Shown: piece by piece, positions 28,816-36,479 of the stretch
Numbering within the stretch: position 1 is the stretch's first letter
How the letters are laid out: every line of letters starts with the position of its first letter
Source: a virus
IMG/VR virus record: IMGVR_UViG_3300012988_000026
Span: 1 to 37,138 of that record
Reading direction: 5' to 3' (one strand)
Length of the DNA: 37,138 nt
Position numbers and translations under genes: made by a program
Notes under the pieces: generated by a model
What the model was told of the DNA's origin: nothing
Seen by the model: the letters and a program-made list of their open reading frames with translations, nothing else
Database searches by the model: none

Positions 28816-29465
28816 CACGGCACAATCTCCCCGAGATATTCCGAAATCTGCCCAGGCGAACAGCACGAACGGGTTGCCCCGAAATCCACCGGCACCCACG
28901 TATCGATTGCAGCCGCCAGGGTTCCCGCGAGTGAGGCCGTGGGCGAATCCCCCACCGTCGAAAACTCGACCGAACCCACGTCGGTAACCGCAACCTTTTT
29001 CGCGTTGAATCCGTAGGTGTTCCCCGCCTCCATTTGCGCCAGGGCGGCCCGGATGGCGTCCGCTGTTGCCATGGATACCCAAATGGGCGGGAGGGCCCCA
29101 TTCGCTTCGTACTCGACCGTATAGGAGGCGTCCGCGCACGCATGGGGCAAGCACCGGCATTCGAGAGAATCGAACACTAGGCGGCCCTGCAATTTGTCCA
29201 CGCTGTATTCCGTGGGTTCGAAATAACTCCCCTGGCCCCGCTCCACGCTGATAACCCGGAGGATGGGAAATTCCGTCAGGTAGACGAGGCGGGCGGGCGT
29301 GATGAACGAATCCCGGTAAGTGCCTTGCACAAAGGTCCGTCCCGTCAGCGCGAAGATTTGCCCGAGGCACATTTCCGCCAGGGCCGTGATAATTTCATCC
29401 TGCGAGGTATCCGCCTCCGGAATACCCAGGAGGGTTTTTAAATACTTCACCCATTCGGTCAGCAT
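28815..29465 (-). CDS. head-tail connector protein (gp6-like)
   Basis: The 216-aa product begins MLTEWVKYLKTLLGIPEADTSQDEIITALAEMCLGQIFALTGRTFVQGTY, then DSFITPARLVYLTEFPILRVISVERGQG, then a strand-rich region. The YL.EFPI..VISV motif and the N-terminal helix bundle are typical of HK97 gp6-like connectors, which form a ring under the portal. The C-terminal third is specific and holds a Cys pair (TRSCCSPG). It is followed at once by the small neck protein. Confidence 0.78.
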   Translation of the reverse strand: MLTEWVKYLKTLLGIPEADTSQDEIITALAEMCLGQIFALTGRTFVQGTYRDSFITPARLVYLTEFPILRVISVERGQGSYFEPTEYSVDKLQGRLVFDSLECRCLPHACADASYTVEYEANGALPPIWVSMATADAIRAALAQMEAGNTYGFNAKKVAVTDVGSVEFSTVGDSPTASLAGTLAAAIDTWVPVDFGATRSCCSPGQISEYLGEIVP

Positions 29466-29474
29466 GGCGGCCCC

Positions 29475-29828
29475 CTATTCCTGCACCGGCTCGGGTTCGG
29501 GGGTGGGCGCGGGGGCAGGCGCGGACAGGGGCGCGGGCGCGCGCGAGGGGCCCGCCAGGGCGCTAGAAACCAGGGCCCGGACCAGCTCCCCCACCTCGCG
29601 GGTTTGCGTGGCGTAGAGGGCCCGCATTAGCTCCACCTCGGCCCGCGTGATGTCCATCGCCGCCAGGGCGTCCCGGGCCGTCGTGGTCACGTCCGCTAGC
29701 TGGCGTTCAAGCTCGGCCACCTTTCCCCGCAGTTCGGCCGCCTCCGCGCGCGCGCCCGTGGCGTGCCGTGCGATGGATTCCCGAATGGACGTGAAAACCG
29801 GTTCCAGGCTTTGAATAACGTTAGGCAT
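29475..29828 (-). CDS. coiled-coil protein with Pro-rich tail (117 aa)
   Basis: Residues about 1-90 form a strong coiled coil (ARAEAAELRGKVAELERQLADVTTTARDALAAMDITRAEVELMRAL), and the last 25 are Ala/Pro-rich (SRAPAPLSAPAPAPTPEPEPVQE), probably disordered. It lies between the portal and connector genes and overlaps the portal stop by 8 bp. It may be a capsid-associated or neck-associated structural or scaffold-like protein. No family recognised. Confidence 0.65.
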   Translation of the reverse strand: MPNVIQSLEPVFTSIRESIARHATGARAEAAELRGKVAELERQLADVTTTARDALAAMDITRAEVELMRALYATQTREVGELVRALVSSALAGPSRAPAPLSAPAPAPTPEPEPVQE

Positions 29829-31215
29829 ATTCCATCCCTTCGAAGCTTTGGCGTAGGAGCCAAATCAACATGCCGGTTTCTTCGGGATCGTCGGCGGTCG
29901 GGTCATCCTCCGGGGGGTCATCCTCGGCCGGGTCAATTACGGGTGCCGGTGCCGGGGCGGGTGGGGGTTCATTTGCTTTAGAGAGCGGGACGTATTGCAT
30001 TTGAATGCGTGGCTCGTCCCCGCCTTCGACCGGTGGGAGGTTTTCATCTTTCCGGACTTCGTTAATTGATTCCCACCCACCAGCGAGGGCGGTTTGATGC
30101 ACCTTGAATCGAGTTTCCGAATCAGTTCGGAAAAGTGCATCCAAATCAAATTCCAGGAAAGTACGAGCGGTAAAACCAAAGAATTTATCGAAGACACTTT
30201 CGATTGACTCCAGATGCCATTGCAAGGTCGATTGGTAATACAGCCGGGTAAGCTGTTCGCTGTTGCGATAGGTGACCTTCGACAGGTCGCCCAGCATGAA
30301 CATCGGAACCCGGAAAACCCGGGCGATATCCTCCACGCTCCATCGCAATTGCTCGATTAATTGGGCGTCCACGGCGGTCATTACCATGGGTTCCCATTTC
30401 ATCCCGTCGCCGAGAACCGCAACCTGCCCGACATTCCCGGCGGAGAAATTCTGTTTCCACTTGGCGGCGAGGCGTTCGGCGGTTTCCTTGGAAATCTTCC
30501 CCGGGGCCGTGAGGGTTCCGGAGGCGCGCGACATATTCGCAAAAAACGCCTTGGAGTTTTGGAGGATGGAATTCCCCGCCTGTGCCGATGCGCCCGCAGC
30601 GAAAAGGGGAGATACCCCAATCAGCGGATGAAATACCGTCGCCATGCGGTCGTGCAATACATCCCGGGCCGACAAAATCACGTCGGATTTTGAAATGCCC
30701 GCGAGCTGGTTCCCGTTCGAATTGCTCACCCCGACCCGGTAATAAATATCCCCGTCAGGGGTTACCAGGGGAACCGTTGTGCGCGGGTCCAATAGGTGCA
30801 TTGCAACGGGTACGTTCCGGTCATCCTTTTCGAATACCACGAATGCAGCCCCGGCCAGGAGCTTGCCGATTACATATTGCTGAACGAATTGCAGGCCGGT
30901 TTGATAATGGTTCGGACGGCGGAAAAGGCGAACGGCCCAATGATCGGGTTTGTTCACCGCAATATCGCGGTCGTCCACTTCCTTGACCTTCATGGGTAGT
31001 TTGGAAATGTCGTCCGCAATCGTCATGACGCAGGCATACACACCCGAAAAGGCCAGGGCCGTTCCCGGGGTGCATTCCTTGTTCATTTGCCACGCGCCCG
31101 AGAATGGTTCCCGGATCAGGCCGGTAAACCCAAACCCGGAATCGCCGCTCGCGGGCGTGGCCGCAGGGGGGCGGTTTTGAATGCCCGTGGCGCGGGTTTT
31201 CGAATGGCGGCCCAT
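29821..31215 (-). CDS. HK97-family phage portal protein
   Basis: The 464-aa ring at the capsid vertex through which DNA is packaged. The core is clear: ALAFSGVYACVMTIADDISKLPMKVKE near residues 53-80, then PNHYQTGLQFVQQYVIGKLLAGAAFVVFEKDD, VLHDRMATVFHPLIGVSPLFAAGASAQ, and the long helix with SVEDIARVFRVPMFMLGDLSKVTYRNSEQLTRLYYQSTLQWHLESIE. The last 65 residues are Pro/Asp-rich then helical. It starts at ATG 31215 after AGGGGGTCAC. Unusually it lies downstream of the capsid gene rather than between TerL and the protease. Confidence 0.92.
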   Translation of the reverse strand: MGRHSKTRATGIQNRPPAATPASGDSGFGFTGLIREPFSGAWQMNKECTPGTALAFSGVYACVMTIADDISKLPMKVKEVDDRDIAVNKPDHWAVRLFRRPNHYQTGLQFVQQYVIGKLLAGAAFVVFEKDDRNVPVAMHLLDPRTTVPLVTPDGDIYYRVGVSNSNGNQLAGISKSDVILSARDVLHDRMATVFHPLIGVSPLFAAGASAQAGNSILQNSKAFFANMSRASGTLTAPGKISKETAERLAAKWKQNFSAGNVGQVAVLGDGMKWEPMVMTAVDAQLIEQLRWSVEDIARVFRVPMFMLGDLSKVTYRNSEQLTRLYYQSTLQWHLESIESVFDKFFGFTARTFLEFDLDALFRTDSETRFKVHQTALAGGWESINEVRKDENLPPVEGGDEPRIQMQYVPLSKANEPPPAPAPAPVIDPAEDDPPEDDPTADDPEETGMLIWLLRQSFEGMEYA

Positions 31216-31226
31216 GTGACCCCCTG

Positions 31227-31433
31227 TCAGGGTTTGGCGCGCATGTCGCGCCGGTCATACGTGCCGCGCTTGGGGGTCGGGGGCTGCTCCAGGGCCGCCA
31301 CGTCCGCACGCGTGGCAAACCGCACCGCGACCAGTTCCCGGGCCTCGGCATCCGTCGCCACCTCGAAGCGGTCCCCCGGCCGCAGGAGAACCCCCCGGTG
31401 CCGGTAAATCGCTTGCGCGCGCATCGGGATCAC
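31227..31433 (-). CDS. small head protein (68 aa)
   Basis: The product MIPMRAQAIYRHRGVLLRPGDRFEVATDAEARELVAVRFATRADVAALEQPPTPKRGTYDRRD has the pattern of short proteins often found near phage head genes: a basic strand region, an RPGD turn, then an AxELV helix. GTG 31433 overlaps the stop of the preceding gene (GTGA), which sets this start; ATG 31424 is the alternative. No established role. Confidence 0.65.
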   Translation of the reverse strand: MIPMRAQAIYRHRGVLLRPGDRFEVATDAEARELVAVRFATRADVAALEQPPTPKRGTYDRRDMRAKP

Positions 31434-31927
31434 GCTGCATCCCCCTCGGGCGCGGGCGCGGGCGTGGAGGCCGTTTTGCGGGCCGCTACGGCGGGTGGAG
31501 TGGGGGCCGGTGGGGGCGGTGCAGCCGTCACCGTCACGGTGAAGGTTTCCCGCTGGCCGTCCTGTGTCACGAACGTGGGCGAGTACGTGCCCGCCGCCGC
31601 GTAGGGAACGTCCTTGGTCTGCCCGTCCGCTGTCGCCGTCCAGGCCGTAGACGCCCCGGGGGATGCGGGATCGTTCGGGTAAATGGTGATATTCAGGGGA
31701 TACCGCCCCGAACCCTGCACCAGTAACGTCGCCTTACCCGCGCCGCCGGAACATTCGAAATCCGATTGGTTATATGGGACCACCGGGTAAGGCCGGAAGA
31801 TATCCGCGAGCGTGCCCGAGGGCGGAGCCGCGAAATCCCGGAGTTCCCCGAAATAGATTTGGTCGCCCTTGACCGCGCCCGCCGCGTCCGGAACAAAGGC
31901 GCTTCGAATTGCTTGATAGGTCGGCAT
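31430..31927 (-). CDS. putative capsid-associated protein with Ig/PKD-like region (165 aa)
   Basis: The start at ATG 31927 follows AAAGGGGTTAATC. The N-terminal part reads MPTYQAIRSAFVPDAAGAVKGDQIYFGELRDFAAPP. The central region (GSGRYPLNITIYPNDPASPGASTAWTATADGQTKDVPYAAAGTYSPTFVTQDGQRETFTVTVTAAPPPP) looks like an immunoglobulin or PKD domain, a fold often used in capsid or tail decoration. The tail is Pro/Ala-rich. It is separated from the capsid gene by a terminator. A decoration role is inferred, not shown. Confidence 0.65.
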   Translation of the reverse strand: MPTYQAIRSAFVPDAAGAVKGDQIYFGELRDFAAPPSGTLADIFRPYPVVPYNQSDFECSGGAGKATLLVQGSGRYPLNITIYPNDPASPGASTAWTATADGQTKDVPYAAAGTYSPTFVTQDGQRETFTVTVTAAPPPPAPTPPAVAARKTASTPAPAPEGDAA

Positions 31928-31942
31928 GATTAACCCCTTTGC

Positions 31943-31976
31943 AAAAAAGTCCCCGGCACCTTTCGGTTAACCGGGG
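31943..31976 (-). terminator. intrinsic terminator after the capsid gene
   Basis: Read on the minus strand, CCCCGG (31976-31971) and CCGGGG (31956-31951) form the outer stem. An inner ACC-GAAA-GGT stem carries a GNRA-type loop. It is followed by AC and TTTTTT (31948-31943). The structure would cut down transcription of the genes downstream of the abundant capsid message. Confidence 0.75.
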
Positions 31977-31999
31977 GGTGAATTACCACTGCAAAGAAA

Positions 32000-33340
32000 T
32001 TAGTACGTGACGCCCGTCAGGGTTTGGACCGCCGCGCCGTTGCGCAGGAGCCAGTAAATAAACCGCTCTGCACGAAGGCCGAGCATGTTTTGTTGCCACA
32101 GGGAAACCATCGTGGTCGGCGGCGAGGTCGGCGCGTCATCCAGTTGGAGCGAGGCTTCACGCGACACGTCCAGGGTCACATCACCATCGTCCGCGAGAAG
32201 AATTTCCGAGGCCGACAGGAGAACCATGATGGTTTCCCCCGTGGTGCTGTTCAGGGGCACCGCCGTGCTTTGCACGATGGGGTATCCACGGAATCGGCCC
32301 TGTGCCACTTCGGGGAACGCATACACGTCCTGTGCCGTGCGCAGCATGGAGAGGTTAATCACCGTGCGCGGGTGCATGACCCACACGAAAGGCCCGGTCA
32401 TCCCGGCCATTGCCATATTCGTAAGCAGCGTGGCAACGTCGGCCATGACCGCCGCCACGGTATCGCCCGTGGAGGGCACGGAGGTGCCCGCGTGCGTGAT
32501 GGATTCGGGCGACAGGCCCGGAGTACCCGCCACGGCCGGATCGATGAATTGTTGATTCATGAACTCGGTAATGGCCTTGCGCAAATCCGCTTGAACCAGG
32601 GCCTCGGCCGAGGGCGACGAGAAACGGGCCAGTTCCTCCGTAATCACGGCAATAACCGCGATCTTCGAAAACGGAACTTGGATGGCATCGAAGCTCAGGC
32701 GGGAAACCGGCTTGCTCTTGCCTTCACCCACCCACCCGGCGGTCGCGCCCGCAGTTTGGCGGGGGATGCGGATATTGAACGGCACGCGGCGGAAACCCGT
32801 GATTTGGCCGATGATGGTTTCCGGGCGCAGGAGTTCGATAAACTCCGAGGCCATGGTTTGATATTCCACCAGCGTACCGGCCCACACCGGATCGGTCGTG
32901 GTGCCAGCCGCCACCGCAGCGCGCAGGACTTGCGCGACCTCGGGGGTAGTGTCATTCCATCGGGCTTTTGCGAGGCGTTCGGCGTCCCCGATACTGCCCT
33001 TCGCCGCCATGAGGGCAATTGCGAAGCGGGTAAAGGCCGTGCCCTTCGGGAGGTTGCGCACCACTTGAATGCGCGGGGTCGGGTCGGTATCGCCGCCGTA
33101 GGTGCCGCCGTCCGTGGCAGGCTTGGCCGCTGCCTTTTGAACCGCCGCCATGGCTTCCAGCTTGGCGATTTGTTCATCAAGGCTTTTCACCTTGGATTGT
33201 GCATCCTCGAATTGGACATTTTCGGTATCCGTGGAGGTGCGGTTTTCGGTTTCGGCGAGGTCCAGCAGTTCGGACATGGCGTTTACCGCCTTCGTCCGTT
33301 GGGCTTGGAGGTCGGCGATTCGTTCGACGATTGAGCGCAT
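32000..33340 (-). CDS. HK97-fold major capsid protein
   Basis: The 446-aa protein starts at ATG 33340, preceded by AAAGGGGAAACCCC. Residues 1-75 are a coiled-coil delta domain (MRSIVERIADLQAQRTKAVNAM...KVKSLDEQIAKLEAMAAVQ), removed by the protease in this family. The mature part begins in the Thr/Gly-rich stretch around residue 80. Core signatures include TTDPVWAGTLVEYQTMASEFIELLRPETIIGQI, GWVGEGKSKPVSRLSFD, KIAVIAVITEELARFSSP and the final AERFIYWLLRNGAAVQTLTGV. It lies downstream of the protease with a 19-bp gap and is followed by a terminator. Confidence 0.95.
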   Translation of the reverse strand: MRSIVERIADLQAQRTKAVNAMSELLDLAETENRTSTDTENVQFEDAQSKVKSLDEQIAKLEAMAAVQKAAAKPATDGGTYGGDTDPTPRIQVVRNLPKGTAFTRFAIALMAAKGSIGDAERLAKARWNDTTPEVAQVLRAAVAAGTTTDPVWAGTLVEYQTMASEFIELLRPETIIGQITGFRRVPFNIRIPRQTAGATAGWVGEGKSKPVSRLSFDAIQVPFSKIAVIAVITEELARFSSPSAEALVQADLRKAITEFMNQQFIDPAVAGTPGLSPESITHAGTSVPSTGDTVAAVMADVATLLTNMAMAGMTGPFVWVMHPRTVINLSMLRTAQDVYAFPEVAQGRFRGYPIVQSTAVPLNSTTGETIMVLLSASEILLADDGDVTLDVSREASLQLDDAPTSPPTTMVSLWQQNMLGLRAERFIYWLLRNGAAVQTLTGVTY

Positions 33341-33359
33341 GGGGTTTCCCCTTTGAGGA

Positions 33360-33929
33360 TTAACGGGCCTTCGCCCGCAGTTGTTGGACGAGGGCGCGCC
33401 GCCTTGAGAGGAATTGCGCGGGGTCATCACCGGAGGAAATCCGGCGGGTGAATTCTTCGGAGAGGCCGACAGAGCGGGCCGTAATCAGGGCATCCGGGTT
33501 TGCCGGAATACTCACCACCGAGATTTCCAGGAGCTTGTTTTCCGAGAAACGGAAGCCCGTAAAATCACCGCCTTCATTGCGGATAACTTCGGACTTGCCC
33601 GGAATAAACCCCACGGACAGGGCGCGGAGGGCCTTTTGTTCGGCCAGTCGGCGCATGAAGTTAACCGTGGGCGAGGTATCCTCGGCATAAAGGCGAAACC
33701 GGGTAAACAGTTTCTTTTGCCGGACCTCGACAGATTCCGCTTCCCCGATAATCTCTTTCGGGTCGTGCTGAAACAGCATCACGGAGTTTTTGCGGTACTC
33801 CGACAAATCCCAATCCTGCACCACGACATCCCCGTAACGGTCACGCGTGTGCGTGGAGGCGATGGCCTCGAATACGTACGGGTCAGGGGTTTGGGAAAGC
33901 TCGGCCGCTTTGAAAATCGGTGAATCCAT
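33360..33929 (-). CDS. HK97-like prohead protease (U35)
   Basis: This serine protease cuts the capsid delta domain during maturation. The core FEAIASTHTRDRYGDVV, NSVMLFQHDPKEIIGE (H55) and KALRALSVGFIPG (S105) fits the U35 family, with a following EISVVSIPANPDA segment. ATG 33929 was chosen for its GAGG; a GTG at 33944 is possible. The length, 189 aa, is normal. It precedes the capsid gene; the portal is not upstream as usual. Confidence 0.92.
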   Translation of the reverse strand: MDSPIFKAAELSQTPDPYVFEAIASTHTRDRYGDVVVQDWDLSEYRKNSVMLFQHDPKEIIGEAESVEVRQKKLFTRFRLYAEDTSPTVNFMRRLAEQKALRALSVGFIPGKSEVIRNEGGDFTGFRFSENKLLEISVVSIPANPDALITARSVGLSEEFTRRISSGDDPAQFLSRRRALVQQLRAKAR

Positions 33930-34073
33930 GGGGCGCCTCGTCACGAGGGGCCGGGATTACCGCCACGAATGGCGCACCGTTGCCGAATTGGCGCGAAGCA
34001 TGGGCCGCCAGGGCCTCCGTTTCAAGCGGAAAAAACCCCGCGATATCCATTCGCGTCCTGTGGACACGTTGAT

Positions 34074-34102
34074 TTGTCGCGTTCGATATTCGCGTCTAGG
34101 AT
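34074..34102 (+). promoter_or_regulatory. promoter of the second HTH gene, leaderless
   Basis: -35 TTGTCG (34074-34079), 17-bp spacer, -10 TAGGAT (34097-34102). Transcription would start about 7 bases after the -10, at or next to the A of ATG 34109. There is no ribosome-binding site, so the message should be leaderless. TCGCGT occurs twice in and beside the spacer. The 179-bp gap (33930-34108) shows no other feature. Confidence 0.6.
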
Positions 34103-34108
34103 TCGTCC

Positions 34109-34375
34109 ATGGAAACCCCGAACACCTCGACGCCCCTTGACCATCCGCCCGGGTGGGAGGTGTGGCCCAAAGCCCCGCAGGCGTGCGCCATCAAGGCCGG
34201 GCGGTTATTCGCAGGGCTCACCCAGGCCGAGGCGGCCCGGCTCGTGTATGTGACCGTGCGGACGTGGCAGAAGTGGGAGCGGGGGGATAGCGCGATGCGG
34301 CCCGGCTTTTGGGCGACCTTTTGCACCAGGGCAAAGGCTCACGTGCGTGCGCGCGAGGGCGCGGGAGGCGCTTAG
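34109..34375 (+). CDS. second small HTH protein, similar to the one at 13399
   Basis: This 88-aa protein has the same HTH pattern as the 13399 gene: AGRLFAGLTQAEAARLVYVTVRTWQKWERGDSAMRPGFWATFCTRAKA. Both have AGLTQ..AA.LV, a WE/YERG stretch and an aromatic-rich end. It has no extra domain and a basic C-terminus (AHVRAREGAGGA). It lies on the plus strand inside the minus-strand late operon, with its own promoter, so it is probably expressed in the lysogen. It may be a second repressor, a Cro-like partner or a regulator of the H-NS-like gene just downstream. Confidence 0.72.
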   Translation: METPNTSTPLDHPPGWEVWPKAPQACAIKAGRLFAGLTQAEAARLVYVTVRTWQKWERGDSAMRPGFWATFCTRAKAHVRAREGAGGA

Positions 34376-34388
34376 GTATTACCCGGTT

Positions 34389-34416
34389 TTGCGTGGAATT
34401 AGTATCCGTGCATAAT
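34389..34416 (+). promoter_or_regulatory. promoter of the H-NS-family gene
   Basis: -35 TTGCGT (34389-34394), 16-bp spacer, -10 CATAAT (34111 in tens: 34411-34416, with TATAAT match 5 of 6). The leader then holds a ribosome-binding site (GGGGAAC) before ATG 34452. A clear own promoter suits a moron that is expressed independently of the late operon. Confidence 0.65.
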
Positions 34417-34451
34417 CGGGTTTCGTTTAACCACCTCGGGGAACCTAAACC

Positions 34452-34778
34452 ATGTCCACCCTAGCCGAACTCATCGCCCAGCGTGACGCCCTGCAAAACC
34501 AAATCGACGAAGCCCGGAACGAGGGCGTGCGCGCCGCGTTCGCTTCCATCCGCGAAATCCTCGACGCCAACCAAATCACCCCGGGCCAGCTCGTGGCGCA
34601 CTTCAGCGGCGGTAAGGCCAAAAAGGCGAACGGCAACGGCAGCGAGCGCGCGCCCGTGGCCGCGAAGTACCGCGACCCGGCAACCGGTGATTCTTGGTCC
34701 GGCCGGGGCCTGCAACCCCGTTGGCTCAAAGCCCACGTAGAAGCGGGCCGCTCGGTGCAGGAATTCGCCGTGCAATAA
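34452..34778 (+). CDS. H-NS family nucleoid protein
   Basis: The 108-aa protein has an N-terminal coiled coil (MSTLAELIAQRDALQNQIDEARNEGVRAAFASIREILDANQ) for oligomerisation. After a Gly/Lys/Asn-rich linker comes the H-NS DNA-binding signature at residues about 72-95 (KYRDPATGDSWSGRGLQPRWL). H-NS proteins bind AT-rich DNA and silence it. A phage-encoded copy may modify host or prophage expression. With its own promoter and terminator, opposite to the late operon, it forms a moron unit. It is shorter in the linker than many host H-NS proteins. Confidence 0.9.
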   Translation: MSTLAELIAQRDALQNQIDEARNEGVRAAFASIREILDANQITPGQLVAHFSGGKAKKANGNGSERAPVAAKYRDPATGDSWSGRGLQPRWLKAHVEAGRSVQEFAVQ

Positions 34779-34799
34779 GCCGCCCGGCTACTTACCGAC

Positions 34800-34826
34800 A
34801 GGGGGCGTTTGCCCCCTTTCCTTTTT
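34800..34826 (+). terminator. intrinsic terminator of the H-NS-like gene
   Basis: AGGGGGC (34800-34806), loop GTTT, GCCCCCT (34811-34817), then TTCCTTTTT. The T tract is on the plus strand, so it terminates transcription of the H-NS gene and protects the TerL gene ending at 34858 from antisense read-through. Confidence 0.85.
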
Positions 34827-34857
34827 GCTCGGCCGGTCCCGCTTTTTGTCTGTGGTG

Positions 34858-36474
34858 TCACATGAAACTGATGTCATACCCGTCCCCATTCGCAGCGTCA
34901 GCCGCCGCCGCATAAGAGGCCATCACTGCCGCCACCATGGCGTCAATTCGGGAGGCCGATTTAGACTTTTCGAGCTTGCGATTCCCCGCCGGGTCACTTA
35001 CTGCCGTGCACCCCATCGCCGCGTACGTCAACACCGGGTTACCCCCGTGCAACAGCAGCGCATTTAATGCGAGGTGTTCCAGGGTTTCCACGCGCGGGGA
35101 CATATCCTTATATCCCTGGCCGACTGGCACCCATTCAATCCCGTCACCGAACCCGAGTAAATCGGCGTGCCGCGTGAACTCGGTAATACGCCACCGGTCA
35201 TATTGGAGGGATACCACCTCCATTCCCTCGGTTACTTTCTTGAGGTGTTCGATTACGAAGGCGTAATCAACGACCCGCCCAGGCGTCAGAATCAAGTGAC
35301 CCTCCCGGACCCACAGGGGATAGGGAACCCGATCCGTCATGGCCCGTTCCTCGACCCCTTGCATGGGCGCGTACGCGAAGACCTTGAGGCCCACGGCCCC
35401 GGTTTCCGGGTCGTATACGGCCAGGACGGCGGCGGTAAGGTCCGTGCGCGAGGAAAGGTCTAGACCGATGTGAACCGGGTACTTATGGAACCATTCGGCC
35501 GGGGGCACGCGGGCATTCTCCCGCCACACCTCCGGGCTAATGAGGTTCGCCATCATCGACACCCGCTGATTCAGGTACAGATTCCGAAACCGGTTTTCAG
35601 TCTCGGGCATGCGCTTCGCCTTTTCGGCCATGGAGCGCATTTCATTCAGGGACCGATATTTCCCCAGGGCATAATTAGAGAGATACCAATTCGCCTCATC
35701 GTAAATATCCGCGTCCTTTGGGACGGTGAATAGTTGCGCGAAGATGGTTTCATCGCCCGAGGCAATCGCATCATCGATGATTTTCGATAATAGGTCCGCA
35801 TCCGTGGCCGCCTGTGTCGAAAGAATAATCGAGAGAGGTTCAGCCTGCGCGCCGAACGCGGTTTCGAGTGCGTCAAAGAATGGGTCAACCGGGCCGACAA
35901 CCTGGCCTAATTCGTCATGGAGTATCAGGGCGGGGTTTAACCCGTGGGCGGTTTTGGCCTCGGCAGATAATGCCTTGAAGGTCACGCCAGTAATCAGGCC
36001 CCGAATGATTTTCACCGAGTCCGAGATTTGAACGATGCCCTCTAGGTGGGGATTCATTCGAATGGACTTCGCCGCATAGTCGAAAATGAGGGCCGCCTGA
36101 TCCCGCGAGCGCGCGGCGGAATAAACCTGCGAATTGGGTTTAGCCTCGGGCCCGTAAACGTGGCATTGCAGCAGGCCGGAATTAAACGCCGTCTTTCCGT
36201 TTTTGCGTCCGCATGAATGAATTGCCGTCCGGGTCATCATCGTGCCGTCAGGGCGAAGCCGCCCATATACCCCGCGCACAAAATCATCCTGTTCCGGCAG
36301 GAGCTTGAGGGGTTGCCCGATGGATGGCCCGTCGGTGACGTAGACGTGACGTTGCAGGAAGTCCCGCACGTTGCGATACCGCCAGCGCCCGCGCCTCGAA
36401 AGCTCGGCCTCGGTAGGGGCCACGCTCCCGGTTCGGCAAACCAGGGGCGCGGAGGGGGCTAGAACGGCCGACAC
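34858..36474 (-). CDS. terminase large subunit (HK97-like)
   Basis: The packaging motor and nuclease (538 aa). The ATPase domain has Walker A at residues 89-96 (GRKNGKTA) and Walker B at 182-188 (ALILHDE). The nuclease domain starts near 335 with HIGLDLSSRTDLTAAV (catalytic Asp D339), followed later by DYAFVIEHLKKVTE and YDRWRITEFTRHADLLG. The length and motifs fit terminases linked to HK97-like capsids. It follows TerS by 5 bp. The next genes downstream, on the other strand, are the two morons. Confidence 0.95.
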   Translation of the reverse strand: MSAVLAPSAPLVCRTGSVAPTEAELSRRGRWRYRNVRDFLQRHVYVTDGPSIGQPLKLLPEQDDFVRGVYGRLRPDGTMMTRTAIHSCGRKNGKTAFNSGLLQCHVYGPEAKPNSQVYSAARSRDQAALIFDYAAKSIRMNPHLEGIVQISDSVKIIRGLITGVTFKALSAEAKTAHGLNPALILHDELGQVVGPVDPFFDALETAFGAQAEPLSIILSTQAATDADLLSKIIDDAIASGDETIFAQLFTVPKDADIYDEANWYLSNYALGKYRSLNEMRSMAEKAKRMPETENRFRNLYLNQRVSMMANLISPEVWRENARVPPAEWFHKYPVHIGLDLSSRTDLTAAVLAVYDPETGAVGLKVFAYAPMQGVEERAMTDRVPYPLWVREGHLILTPGRVVDYAFVIEHLKKVTEGMEVVSLQYDRWRITEFTRHADLLGFGDGIEWVPVGQGYKDMSPRVETLEHLALNALLLHGGNPVLTYAAMGCTAVSDPAGNRKLEKSKSASRIDAMVAAVMASYAAAADAANGDGYDISFM

Positions 36475-36479
36475 GGCGT

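Noticed and set aside
32024-33334. Plus-strand ORF of 436 aa across the capsid gene
   Set aside because: Antisense shadow of the major capsid gene; its composition is Arg/Gly/His-rich and has no motif.
33847-34253. Two plus-strand ORFs in the gap before the second HTH gene
   Set aside because: They overlap the protease or HTH gene in the wrong frame, have no ribosome-binding site and show no coding bias.
34109-34778. HTH and H-NS genes as a toxin-antitoxin pair
   Set aside because: Each has its own promoter and the second protein is a clear H-NS family member, not a toxin.
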